This document shows positions 17,023 to 24,490 of a stretch of DNA of 64,000 nucleotides, in pieces. The stretch spans positions 20,797-84,796 of the forward strand of contig JAZSOH010000018.1 of assembly GCA_045536815.1 (NCBI GenBank), read 5' to 3'. The notes beneath the pieces were generated by a model. The model ran no database searches. It had not been told where the DNA came from and worked only from the letters and a program-made list of their open reading frames with translations. The DNA is from UMGS1279 sp045536815 (GTDB lineage: Bacteria > Bacillota > Clostridia > Oscillospirales > Acutalibacteraceae). The first letter of the stretch is position 1, and every line of letters begins with the position of its first letter. A program made the position numbers and the translations under genes.

Positions 17023-17997
17023 ATGAAAATCGGCATTTATGGATATGGTAATTTGGGTAAGGGCGTTGAACTTGCCGTTGTGGGGAACAAAGATATGGAG
17101 CTTTTTGGTGTATTTAGCCGAAGAGACCCTAACTCTGTTAAAACCCTTACGGGTGCTAAGGTTTATCCCGCCGACGATGTTTTGAATTTTAAAGACCAAA
17201 TTGACGTTTTAATTATCTGTGGCGGTAGCGCAACTGACCTGCCCGAAATGACCCCATACCTTGCCGAGCATTTTAATGTTGTTGACAGTTTTGACACACA
17301 TGCCGACATAAAAAAGCATTTCGAAAATGTTGACAAAACTGCTAAAAAAGGTGGCCATACCGCCCTTATTTCTTGCGGTTGGGACCCGGGTATGTTTTCT
17401 CTTAACCGTCTTTATGCAAGTGCCATTTTGCCCGAAGGTAAGGACTATACCTTTTGGGGCAAGGGCGTTAGCCAAGGCCATTCCGACGCTATTCGCAGAA
17501 TCGAGGGTGTGTTAGATGCAAGGCAGTATACCTGCCCTGTTAAAGAAGCTTTAGATAAGGTTCGCTCGGGCGAAAACCCAGAGCTTACGACAAGGGATAA
17601 ACACACAAGGCTTTGCTTTGTTGTAGCAAAGGAAGGCGCCGATAAAAAGGTAATAGAAGAAAAAATAAAAAAAATGCCCAAATATTTCGCCGATTATGAT
17701 ACAACCGTTAACTTTGTTTCAAAGGAAGAGCTTGACGCAAATCATTCGGCGCTTCCTCACGGCGGCTTTGTTATCAGAAGCGGCAAAACAGGAAACGGTA
17801 AGAACAGTCACGTTATTGAGTATAGCCTAAAACTTGATTCTAACCCCGAATTTACTGCAAGTGTTTTGGTTTGCTATGCAAGAGCGGTGTATAGAAATTT
17901 TTCTAAGGGCAGCGTTGGTGCATTAACTGTTTTTGATATTCCACCTAAGGATTTGTCGCAGTTTACAAATGATGAGTTGTTATCAACAATGCTTTAA
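17023..17997 (+). CDS. ddh: meso-Diaminopimelate D-dehydrogenase
   Basis: This 324-residue NADPH enzyme converts tetrahydrodipicolinate and ammonia directly to meso-diaminopimelate, the one-step lysine/peptidoglycan route. It has the N-terminal GIYGYGNLGKGVE, the substrate-domain signature SCGWDPGMFSLNRLYA near residue 118, and GKGVSQGHSDAIRRIEGV near 145. Length matches the Corynebacterium-type enzyme. It is monocistronic with a divergent neighbour. It complements lysA at 35029-36327, which decarboxylates the product to lysine. Confidence 0.94.
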   Translation: MKIGIYGYGNLGKGVELAVVGNKDMELFGVFSRRDPNSVKTLTGAKVYPADDVLNFKDQIDVLIICGGSATDLPEMTPYLAEHFNVVDSFDTHADIKKHFENVDKTAKKGGHTALISCGWDPGMFSLNRLYASAILPEGKDYTFWGKGVSQGHSDAIRRIEGVLDARQYTCPVKEALDKVRSGENPELTTRDKHTRLCFVVAKEGADKKVIEEKIKKMPKYFADYDTTVNFVSKEELDANHSALPHGGFVIRSGKTGNGKNSHVIEYSLKLDSNPEFTASVLVCYARAVYRNFSKGSVGALTVFDIPPKDLSQFTNDELLSTML

Positions 17998-18080
17998 AAA
18001 CCTTGAAAATAAAGGGTTTTTGTGGTATTATAAATTAGTAGATACTTTTGCTAAAATCTATGTAAAGGCGGTATGTAAAA

Positions 18081-18533
18081 ATGAGATGTCCGTTTTGTGG
18101 TTTTGAAGAAAGCAAGGTAATTGACTCTCGCCCGACCGATGAGGGCGAACGTATTAGAAGGCGTAGGGAATGTTTAAAGTGCCAAAAGCGTTTTACTACC
18201 TATGAAATTATCGAAAGCCTTCCCGTAATTGTTATTAAAAAGGATAAATCTCGCGAGGTGTTCAACCGCGACAAGCTTTTGAACGGCTTGCTTCGTGCTT
18301 GTGAAAAGCGTCCCGTTTCGCTTGAAAATCTTGAAAATATGATTAACGAAATTGAGGCGGTTTTACAAAACTCGCTTGATAGAGAGGTTTCGAGTGAGAA
18401 AATCGGCGAGCTTGCTATGGATAAGCTTAAAGAAATTGATGAGGTTGCTTACGTTAGGTTTGCTTCGGTTTACCGTCAGTTTAAAGATATAAGTACCTTT
18501 ATGAACGAGCTTAATAAGCTGCTTGAAAAATAA
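18081..18533 (+). CDS. nrdR: Transcriptional repressor NrdR
   Basis: A 150-residue regulator of ribonucleotide reductase genes. The N-terminal zinc ribbon has MRCPFCGFEESKVIDSRP and CLKCQKRFTTYE. The ATP-cone domain (residues 49-139) begins VIKKDKSREVFNRDKL, which senses ATP/dATP. Length and motifs are canonical. No nrd gene lies in the window, so it acts in trans. Confidence 0.97.
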   Translation: MRCPFCGFEESKVIDSRPTDEGERIRRRRECLKCQKRFTTYEIIESLPVIVIKKDKSREVFNRDKLLNGLLRACEKRPVSLENLENMINEIEAVLQNSLDREVSSEKIGELAMDKLKEIDEVAYVRFASVYRQFKDISTFMNELNKLLEK

Positions 18534-18542
18534 GTAAGGTTT

Positions 18543-18572
18543 CTACCCTGCATTTTGCAGGGTAGTATTTTT
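18543..18572 (+). terminator. Terminator after nrdR
   Basis: CTACCCTGCA, TTT, TGCAGGGTAG followed by TATTTTT. It lies just before the ribosome site of the next gene. Confidence 0.75.
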
Positions 18573-18583
18573 GAGGTGAAATA

Positions 18584-19246
18584 ATGTTTAGCAAAAATGT
18601 AAAAATTTTAATGTGTGTTATTTTAAGTTTTGCTGTTATGCTTTGCCTTGGCGGTTGTATTGCAAAGGTTGAACCAACCTATACAGGTGATGACGGCAGC
18701 TCAAACTCAGGTCAAAATGAAGCGTCGAATGAGGAAGAAGCGCTTTTAAGCGGCAAATACTTCGCAGAAATTGAGATAGAAAATTACGGAAAAATTGAGC
18801 TTACTCTTGATGCCGATAATACTCCAATTACCGTTACAAATTTTAAAAAGCTTGCAGATGAAGGCTTTTATGACGGCCTTACCTTTCATCGCATTATAGA
18901 CGGCTTTATGATTCAGGGCGGTTGCCCCGAGGGCACAGGATATGGCGGTTCCGATAAAGCTATTAAGGGCGAATTCCTTTATAATGGAGTTACGAATAAC
19001 ATCTCGCATAAAAGGGGAGTTATTTCAATGGCAAGGTCGGGCAATCCTAACAGTGCCAGCTCTCAGTTTTTTATAGTGCAGTCTGATAGCCTATTTCTAG
19101 ACGGGCAGTATGCAGCTTTTGGGTATGTTACAAGCGGTATGGAAATTGTTGATAAAATTTGTAAAGAGGCCAACCCCACCGACGATAACGGTAGTATTGA
19201 AAGTAAAGACCAACCTAAAATTAAAACTATAAAGGTTTATAACTAA
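18584..19246 (+). CDS. Cyclophilin-type peptidyl-prolyl isomerase, lipoprotein
   Basis: A 220-residue extracytoplasmic folding catalyst. The N-terminal signal ends in the lipobox MLCLGGC near residue 23, so the protein should be lipid-anchored. A Ser/Asn/Gly-rich linker follows. The cyclophilin domain (about residues 60-220) shows FHRIIDGFMIQGGCPEGTG, ARSGNPNSASSQFFI and FLDGQYAAFG, with the catalytic arginine in FHRII. It has its own GAGGTG ribosome site and a terminator on each side. Confidence 0.92.
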   Translation: MFSKNVKILMCVILSFAVMLCLGGCIAKVEPTYTGDDGSSNSGQNEASNEEEALLSGKYFAEIEIENYGKIELTLDADNTPITVTNFKKLADEGFYDGLTFHRIIDGFMIQGGCPEGTGYGGSDKAIKGEFLYNGVTNNISHKRGVISMARSGNPNSASSQFFIVQSDSLFLDGQYAAFGYVTSGMEIVDKICKEANPTDDNGSIESKDQPKIKTIKVYN

Positions 19247-19269
19247 AAGAAAATATATAAATTTTGTAT

Positions 19270-19303
19270 GGGCAAATCGATAAAATCGGTTTGTCCTTTT
19301 TTT
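19270..19303 (+). terminator. Terminator after the cyclophilin gene
   Basis: GGGCAAATCGAT, AAA, ATCGGTTTGTCC and a T-run of seven or more. Confidence 0.85.
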
Positions 19304-19374
19304 GCGCTAAAAGGTGGGGGGAAATTTTTGAAAAAATAAATATAATTAAAGGCAAGAGATAAGGTGGTGATTAA

Positions 19375-19608
19375 ATGGATTCCGAAATAATTATCGCAAT
19401 AATTGCCTTTTTCGGCACAGTTATTGGTAGCTTTGGCGGGGTACTTTCAAGTGCAAAGCTAACAAATTTCAGGATAAAACAGTTGGAAAATAAAGTGGAC
19501 AAGCATAATAATTTTGCTCTTCGCATACCCGTTATAGAACAAGAGCTAAAGGTTATGAATCATAGAGTTTCAGACCTTGAAAAAGGGCCAACCCGCCCAT
19601 ATTTATAA
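19375..19608 (+). CDS. Small phage-type membrane protein of a lysis cassette
   Basis: A 77-residue protein with an N-terminal membrane helix (EIIIAIIAFFGTVIGSFGGV), then a charged coiled-coil-like tail with repeated E/K and LEN/LEK motifs. Small proteins of this layout sit just before holins in Clostridia prophages. It starts behind AAGGTGGTG and is followed 17 bases later by the holin gene. Its role, perhaps holin control or membrane anchoring, is inferred from position. Confidence 0.65.
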   Translation: MDSEIIIAIIAFFGTVIGSFGGVLSSAKLTNFRIKQLENKVDKHNNFALRIPVIEQELKVMNHRVSDLEKGPTRPYL

Positions 19609-19625
19609 AAAAGGAAGGTGATATT

Positions 19626-19895
19626 ATGGAATTTTTAGAAGAGTATTTGGTGTTAATAGTTATGGGCATTTGCATTTGCGTAGGCTACATAATTAAAAAG
19701 ATTTTTAATGATAAAATAAATAACTTTATACCACTTATTATGGGGGCGCTTGGCGTGTTTTTAAATATTTGGCTTAGCGGGTTTATTTTTACTCCCCAAA
19801 TTTTATTGTCGGGCCTTATTTCAGGCCTCGCCTCAACAGGAATGCATCAGGCATTTAAACAGTTTATAGAAAGAGAGAAGAAAAAAGATGAGTAA
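19626..19895 (+). CDS. Phage-type holin
   Basis: An 89-residue protein with three predicted membrane helices (residues 6-24, 34-50 and 54-74) and a charged C-terminus ending EREKKKDE. These are the size and topology of a small holin of the Hol44 kind. It overlaps the amidase gene by eight bases. Together with the amidase it forms a lysis module: the holin permeabilises the membrane, the endolysin cleaves peptidoglycan. Confidence 0.72.
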   Translation: MEFLEEYLVLIVMGICICVGYIIKKIFNDKINNFIPLIMGALGVFLNIWLSGFIFTPQILLSGLISGLASTGMHQAFKQFIEREKKKDE

Positions 19896-20574
19896 GAAAG
19901 TATTTATCGGAGTTGGACACGGCGGCAAAGACCCGGGTGCAGTAGCCAACGGACTTAAAGAAAAAGATTTAAATTTGTCTATTTCACTAGCAGTAAAAAG
20001 TGAGCTTGAAAGACATGGTGTTTTGGTAGGCATAAGCCGAACTAAAGACGAAAACGACCAGCTTTCCGAGGAAATTAAGGAATGCAACAAATTCAACCCC
20101 GATTTCGCGGTTGAAGTTCATAATAACGCGGGCGGTGGAGACGGCGCCGAGGTATATTATTATTCGGGCGGCGGCACCTCAAAAACCCTAGCTCAAAATA
20201 TTTTGAATGAGATTATTAAAATAGGACAAAATTCAAGAGGCATTAAAACAAAGCTTGACAGTAGCGGTAAAGATTATTTCGGTTGGATAAGGGAAACAAA
20301 TGCACCCGCAGTTATCGTGGAGTGTGCCTTTGTTGACAATAAAAAGGATATCGCTATTATCGACACTGCTGCCGAGCAAAAGAAAATGGGCACCGCTATA
20401 GCAAAGGGCGTTTTAAAAAGCTTGGGTGTTTCTTACAAGGAAGAAGCTACAAAAAAGACCACAGAAACCTCAAAGATTTACAGAGTTCAGGTTGGCGCAT
20501 TTAAAAACAAAAAAAGCGCCGAAGCGCTAAAAACAGAGCTTACAAAAAAAGGCTATAGCGCGGTAGTAGTTTAA
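19888..20574 (+). CDS. N-acetylmuramoyl-L-alanine amidase with partial SPOR domain
   Basis: A 228-residue zinc amidase of the Amidase_3 family with no signal peptide, as expected of an endolysin. Zinc and catalytic motifs are IGVGHGGKDPGAVANG near residue 6, FAVEVHNNAGGGDG near 70, and VIVECAFVDNKKD near 148. A linker from residue 192 leads to IYRVQVGAFKNKKSAEALK, the first half of a SPOR domain. The frame stops about 35 residues into a fold that normally spans about 70, so the binding domain looks truncated. Confidence 0.85.
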   Translation: MSKKVFIGVGHGGKDPGAVANGLKEKDLNLSISLAVKSELERHGVLVGISRTKDENDQLSEEIKECNKFNPDFAVEVHNNAGGGDGAEVYYYSGGGTSKTLAQNILNEIIKIGQNSRGIKTKLDSSGKDYFGWIRETNAPAVIVECAFVDNKKDIAIIDTAAEQKKMGTAIAKGVLKSLGVSYKEEATKKTTETSKIYRVQVGAFKNKKSAEALKTELTKKGYSAVVV

Positions 20575-20597
20575 TAAGATTATGACAAGGCAAACAT

Positions 20598-20740
20598 AAA
20601 AAGGCTCTGGATTCAGCCTTTTTAACTAGGTTTGCGTACCTTTCCGGTGGCGGTTGGTGGGCACACCAACCGCCTAATTTAGTGAAGAGGCAATAGGTGA
20701 TAAGTAAAAATCCCAAGAACCTAAGGTTCTTGGGATTTTT
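20598..20740. terminator. Three successive hairpins after the lysis cassette
   Basis: AAAAAGGCT/AGCCTTTTT (20598-20623); a perfect 11-bp GGCGGTTGGTG/CACCAACCGCC (20649-20674) without T-run; AAAAATCCCAAGAACC/GGTTCTTGGGATTTTT (20706-20740), bidirectional. The last one serves the convergent gene too. Confidence 0.85.
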
Positions 20741-20771
20741 GCTTGTTATTCATAACCGATTCTATATAATA

Positions 20772-21155
20772 TTATGCATCCAAGTAAAACGAGGTTACTG
20801 AAAAATCTTCCGACATATGAATTTCATATACTGAATCATCGCTCCAAGATTCCATATAGTAGGTTTGTACGCGAATAATATATTCTCCGTTTTCTTTAAC
20901 TATAGAATCCATAAAATCGGTGTTTATCCAAATAAATATGTGTTTACCGTTTCCTGCAAAAGTAGAAAGTCTATTCTCTACCGTTTCAAGCACAGTTTTC
21001 TTTATAAAGTAGTTTTCTTGTTCCGTTAAATTGATATTATCCGAATAGAAGGAGGGAGAAAGGAAAATGAACCTTGCAGCACAAAAAAGCGCAACAGATA
21101 CAACCAACACGGATACCACAATTATAGCAACAATACGTAATAACTTTCTTTTCAT
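20772..21155 (-). CDS. Membrane-anchored protein of unknown function
   Basis: A 127-residue protein I do not recognise. It has one N-terminal membrane helix or uncleaved signal (LRIVAIIVVSVLVVSVALF). The extracytoplasmic domain of about 95 residues is rich in Asp, Glu and aromatics and contains FIWINTDFMDS and SVYEIHMSEDFSVTSFYLD. It appears monocistronic between a terminator and the tRNA/repeat region. Confidence 0.6.
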   Translation of the reverse strand: MKRKLLRIVAIIVVSVLVVSVALFCAARFIFLSPSFYSDNINLTEQENYFIKKTVLETVENRLSTFAGNGKHIFIWINTDFMDSIVKENGEYIIRVQTYYMESWSDDSVYEIHMSEDFSVTSFYLDA

Positions 21156-21223
21156 TTCGCATCCTCTTTAGTTTACTTTTCTCAATTTTATCATAAAATT
21201 TATTATTTTTCAATCTTTATAAT

Positions 21224-21285
21224 AAAAAGGCTTTAAAGCAGCTTCGACGAACCAACGGTTCTCATCCTGCCGTCCAAAAGAAATC
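21224..21285 (-). repeat. Truncated copy of the T-loop insert element
   Basis: On the minus strand the sequence GGATGAGAACCGTTGGTTCG (ending at 21248) meets TCGAAGCTGCTTTAAAGCC (to 21229) and then TTTTT. The junction GTTCG/TCGAAGC and the first 20 bases match the start of the insert in tRNA-Gln at 21452-21560. The rest of the element is absent. Confidence 0.65.
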
Positions 21286-21404
21286 AAAAAAAGCACCCGC
21301 CGTAGCAGGTGCTATAACTTCTTCACTATTACATATTACTGATTACTTCCAAAAATCCTCTATCAAAAACGCAGAGAATAGTGAAAAGTGAAGAGTGAAA
21401 AAGT

Positions 21405-21436
21405 AAAAATCCCCATTCTTGTGAATGAGGATTTTT
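21405..21436 (-). terminator. Terminator of the tRNA-His/tRNA-Gln operon
   Basis: AAAAATCCCCATTC and GAATGAGGATTTTT form a stem. On the minus strand it starts at the CCA end of tRNA-Gln and ends in TTTTT. Confidence 0.85.
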
Positions 21437-21616
21437 GGCTGGGGTGGCAGGGTACTCTGCGCCCACCGCTCTACCGACCACTCCGAGTGGTTGCGGTATT
21501 TCGGCGGTGCTCGAGACTTCGCAGTCTCAAAAGCCTATCGCGGCTTTTAAGCAGCTTCGACGAACCTACGAATGCAGCAGTCAAAGTGCTGTGTCTTACC
21601 GCTTGACGACACCCCA
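21436..21616 (-). tRNA. tRNA-Gln(TTG) interrupted in the T-loop
   Basis: The 5' part (21616 down to 21561, 56 nt) is a complete tRNA-Gln up to T-loop position 57. It has acceptor TGGGGTG, a three-pair D-stem GTC/GAC, anticodon arm CAGCA-CTTTGAC-TGCTG with anticodon TTG, and T-stem GTAGG followed by TTCG. The 3' part (21451 to 21436) gives T-stem CCTGC, acceptor CACCCCA, discriminator G and encoded CCA. The acceptor pairs perfectly and the T-stem pairs with one T-G wobble. A 109-nt sequence separates the halves inside the T-loop. The gene lies 18 bases after tRNA-His and ends at a good terminator, so it looks like a maintained gene with an insertion rather than a decayed one. Function without removal of the insert is doubtful. 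Confidence 0.88.
21452..21560 (-). ncRNA. Structured insert in the tRNA-Gln T-loop
   Basis: The 109-nt insert begins TCGAAGC and ends GAGTAC on the minus strand; up to three bases may belong to the T-loop. It folds into AAAAGCC-gcgata-GGCTTTT, GAGACT-gcga-AGTCTC, and a nested arm CACCGC...ACCG..ACCACT-cgg-AGTGGT-CGGT..GCGGTG. Two relatives at 62475-62585 and 63647-63757 keep the GCGATA and CGG loops while the stems change on both sides. It is too short for a group I intron and I know no name for it. Confidence 0.72.
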
Positions 21617-21634
21617 ATATTAGGTTTTAAAAAA

Positions 21635-21712
21635 TGGGGTGGATAATCGGGTTCGAACCGACGACCTCCAGGGCCACAACCTGGCACTCTAACCAACTGA
21701 GCTATATCCACC
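21635..21712 (-). tRNA. tRNA-His(GTG)
   Basis: A full cloverleaf: G-1 plus acceptor GTGGATA pairing with TATCCAC, discriminator C pairing with G-1 as in all tRNA-His, anticodon arm CCAGG-TTGTGGC-CCTGG with anticodon GTG, T-arm with GGTTCGAAC, and encoded CCA. It is first in a two-tRNA operon with the interrupted tRNA-Gln. Confidence 0.96.
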
Positions 21713-21826
21713 ATATATTAAGCAAACGCAAACCTTCGCATTTGCTTACAAAAGCAAAAACTATTATACCATAAAATTTGGCTTTGTCAAGTGCCAAATA
21801 AGGAATTTTTGCAAAATATTTAACCC

Positions 21827-22534
21827 CTATTTTACAATAAAATTGTGCGCAGTCCAAACCGCATCTTCACTTATATTACAAAACATTTCATATATGGGAA
21901 GTGTGGTTAATATTTCGTCTGCATTTATAAGAATTTTCTCTAAATTATTTATATTGCTAGGTTTACTGATTTGCTTTATAAAAAGTGGAGCAACCTCATC
22001 TACTTTAGGGTCAAATCTTCTTATAGAATTCTTTTCGCCCCTTTTTAAAAACACAATTCCACCAACGGCGGCTTTCATATTAACGTTAAGGTCTGTTTTC
22101 CCGCTCCAAGGGGTGCCGTAGGCGTACCAAATGCCATCTTCTTTTCTTAAAACTGGTTTATCGTCATTTAAAATAGTAACCTCGTCGCCAAAAACCTTTT
22201 TCCAAAGGCCTGTATGGGTCGATTTGCCCGTTCCGCTATCAGCAGTGAAAATATATGCCTTATCTTTATATACAATACTTGATGAATGAACCAAAACACA
22301 GTCAAAAGCGGCCGCCTTTCTATAAAATGCGGTGCCGGACGCAAGGTAGGCAAGCTCCTCCCTTGAAAGTAAAGGATGTTTTTTATTAAGCTCGTCTAAA
22401 AGACTATCGGTAATATTTACGGTAAGGTCGGCTTCGCCTTTTGAGTCACACTCATAACTTGCACCAAGTTTTAAAAGCCTTTCGGAAGGCGCCGAAATGT
22501 CTACTATTAAATTTGCAATTTTATAGCGTTTCAT
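21827..22534 (-). CDS. HPr-kinase-like P-loop protein
   Basis: A 235-residue protein with a Walker A loop TADSGTGKSTHTGLW near residue 97, then VTILNDDKPVLR and GTPWSGKTDLN. These resemble the HprK/PEP-carboxykinase-type P-loop fold. It lacks the usual N-terminal domain of true HprK and is shorter, like the HprK-related kinases found beside modified-peptide or sugar genes. The start is the ATG behind GGGAGGG; the frame runs five codons further upstream. No linked PqqD or HPr gene is visible. Substrate unknown. Confidence 0.68.
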   Translation of the reverse strand: MKRYKIANLIVDISAPSERLLKLGASYECDSKGEADLTVNITDSLLDELNKKHPLLSREELAYLASGTAFYRKAAAFDCVLVHSSSIVYKDKAYIFTADSGTGKSTHTGLWKKVFGDEVTILNDDKPVLRKEDGIWYAYGTPWSGKTDLNVNMKAAVGGIVFLKRGEKNSIRRFDPKVDEVAPLFIKQISKPSNINNLEKILINADEILTTLPIYEMFCNISEDAVWTAHNFIVK

Positions 22535-22657
22535 ACTGTGCCCTCCCAAAAATTTTAATCTTCTACCTAATTTTAACCTATATAAAAGGTTTTTTCAACC
22601 ATTTTTTATATTTTAAGTATTTTAGGGGAAAATATTAAAAATATAAGGAGGCAAAGT

Positions 22658-23896
22658 ATGACAAAAATTGTTGATGTTAAAGGTATAGAACTACTTGATT
22701 CAAGAGGAAATCCAACTGTTTGTGCGCAGGTTACCCTCGCTGACGGTAGCAGAGGCGTTGCTATTTCCCCTTCGGGAGCATCTACGGGCAAATATGAAGC
22801 CCACGAGCTTAGAGATAATGACCCTAACCGTTTTAGCGGCAAAGGAGTCTTAAACGCGGTTGAAAATATAAACCATACAATAAGAGATGCTTTAATCGAG
22901 ACAAAAACGATAGAACAAAATGCTATAGATGAGTATATGTGCGAAATAGACGGCACGGAAAACAAAGAAAACCTTGGTGCAAACGCAATTTTGGCGGTTT
23001 CAATGGCTCTTTCACGCGCGGCAGCAGAGCATTATAAAATGCCGCTTTTTCGTTATCTTGGCGGTGCAGCGCAAAAAACATTGCCAATACCTATGATGAA
23101 CATTTTAAATGGTGGAGCCCACGCCGCTAATAACGTAGATATTCAGGAGTTTATGATAGTCCCCAAAGGCGCCGAAAATATTAAGGAGGCGGTTAGATGG
23201 GGTAGTGAAATATATCATAGCCTGGGTAAAATTTTAACTGCTAAAGGTCTTGCAAGCGGCGTTGGCGATGAGGGCGGTTTCGCGCCTAATATTGAGTCTG
23301 ACCGTGCGGCACTTAGCCTTATTTGTGAGGCTATAACCGATGCGGGTTATGATTTTGATGATGTTTCACTTGCTTTGGATGTGGCGGCTAGTGAATGGTA
23401 TCACGACGATAAATACTTTATGCCCAAACGCGGAGTTTACGCGGGTAGTATGGATATTTGCTCGACAATGGGTGATTTGATTAACGATTTTCCAATAATT
23501 TCTATCGAAGACCCCTTGTCTGAGGATGATTGGGACGGCTGGTGCAAAATAACCGAGATGCTATCTAAAAAGGTGCGGCTTGTTGGCGACGATTTATTTG
23601 TTACTAATGAAAGGCGTCTTAAAAAAGGAATAGCCCTTAAAGCAGGAAATTCTATTTTAATTAAGCCCAATCAAATAGGCACAGTAAGTGAAACATTAAA
23701 TGTAATAAATCTTGCAAAAAGTAATGGATACACACCTATTATATCTCACCGTTCGGGCGAAAGTGAGGACACCTTTATTGCCGACCTTTCGGTTGCAGTA
23801 GGCGCAAGGTATATAAAAAGCGGAGCCCCCTGCCGTAGCGACCGCACAGCAAAGTATAACAGGCTTATTGCTATAGAGGAAAGCCTTGGAAAATAG
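22658..23896 (+). CDS. eno: Enolase
   Basis: A 412-residue glycolytic enzyme converting 2-phosphoglycerate to phosphoenolpyruvate. Signatures: SGASTGKYEAHELRD near residue 40, ALDVAASEWY with a magnesium ligand, EDPLSEDDWDGW, VGDDLFVTN, and the active-site LIKPNQIGTVSET and SHRSGESEDTFIADL near residues 330-375. Family length is about 420-430. It stands alone behind an AGGAGG site. Confidence 0.97.
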   Translation: MTKIVDVKGIELLDSRGNPTVCAQVTLADGSRGVAISPSGASTGKYEAHELRDNDPNRFSGKGVLNAVENINHTIRDALIETKTIEQNAIDEYMCEIDGTENKENLGANAILAVSMALSRAAAEHYKMPLFRYLGGAAQKTLPIPMMNILNGGAHAANNVDIQEFMIVPKGAENIKEAVRWGSEIYHSLGKILTAKGLASGVGDEGGFAPNIESDRAALSLICEAITDAGYDFDDVSLALDVAASEWYHDDKYFMPKRGVYAGSMDICSTMGDLINDFPIISIEDPLSEDDWDGWCKITEMLSKKVRLVGDDLFVTNERRLKKGIALKAGNSILIKPNQIGTVSETLNVINLAKSNGYTPIISHRSGESEDTFIADLSVAVGARYIKSGAPCRSDRTAKYNRLIAIEESLGK

Positions 23897-23923
23897 GTTT
23901 TAAAAAATAAAATAAAAAAAGAC

Positions 23924-23952
23924 TTGATTTTTTGTTTCAAGTGTGTTATCAT
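23924..23952 (+). promoter_or_regulatory. Promoter of rplS
   Basis: TTGATT (23924-23929), 17 bases, TATCAT (23947-23952). Transcription would start near 23958, leaving a leader of about 130 bases. Confidence 0.65.
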
Positions 23953-23957
23953 ATTTT

Positions 23958-24089
23958 AGCATTTGATTACACCTAATCCTTATAGGTGGGAGTCACTGCC
24001 GTCTTATGTACGACAATGAAGCTGACGGTCCTCTGCTTTAGTTTATATTAAAAGGTATGAACGTCTGATATTTTAAGGAGGAAAAGAAA
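23958..24089 (+). promoter_or_regulatory. Candidate ribosomal-protein L19 leader RNA
   Basis: The untranslated leader contains CACCTA-atcct-TATAGGTG, then GGGAGTCACTGCCGTC, and later GACGGTCCTCTGC, which pairs with the latter (GCCGTC/GACGGT). Firmicutes rplS genes carry a short autoregulatory leader of this kind that L19 is thought to bind. The assignment rests on position and the visible helices. Confidence 0.6.
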
Positions 24090-24431
24090 ATGGATTTTGT
24101 TAAGGAACTTACTTCCGGTATGCTTAAAGAAAATGCTCCGGAAATCAAAATCGGTTCTACCGTTAAGGTTCACGTAAAAATTCGTGAAGGTGAAAGAGAA
24201 AGAATTCAGGTTTTCGAGGGTACAGTTATTGCCCGCAACAATTCCGGAATTGCTGAAACCTTTACAGTTCGCCGCATTTCTTATGGTGTTGGCGTTGAGC
24301 GTGTGTTCCCGGTACATTCACCAAACGTTGACAAGGTTGAAATTGTTCGCGAAGGTAAAATTCGCAGAGCAAAGCTTTACTACCTTAGAGACCGTGTTGG
24401 TAAAGCCGCAAAGGTTAAAGAACAAATCTAA
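24090..24431 (+). CDS. rplS: 50S ribosomal protein L19
   Basis: A 113-residue protein of standard size. It has VHVKIREGERERIQVFEGTV near residue 27, GIAETFTVRRISYGVGVERV near 51, and the C-terminal KLYYLRDRVGKAAKVKE. L19 lies at the 30S-50S interface. It has a strong AGGAGG site and a terminator 10 bases after the stop. In many Firmicutes rplS is followed by lepB and rbgA; that order is kept here, but a 275-bp repeat is interposed. Confidence 0.98.
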   Translation: MDFVKELTSGMLKENAPEIKIGSTVKVHVKIREGERERIQVFEGTVIARNNSGIAETFTVRRISYGVGVERVFPVHSPNVDKVEIVREGKIRRAKLYYLRDRVGKAAKVKEQI

Positions 24432-24439
24432 GAGCGCGA

Positions 24440-24466
24440 AAGGGGACAAATTTTGTCCCCTTTTTT
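24440..24466 (+). terminator. Terminator of rplS
   Basis: GGGGACAAA and TTTGTCCCC followed by six T. Confidence 0.92.
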
Positions 24467-24490
24467 GCATTTTATGAGGCAAAAACCTTT

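Noticed and set aside
19375..20574. Complete prophage.
   Set aside because: Only the lysis cassette is present. There are no integrase, capsid, tail, portal or terminase genes on either side.
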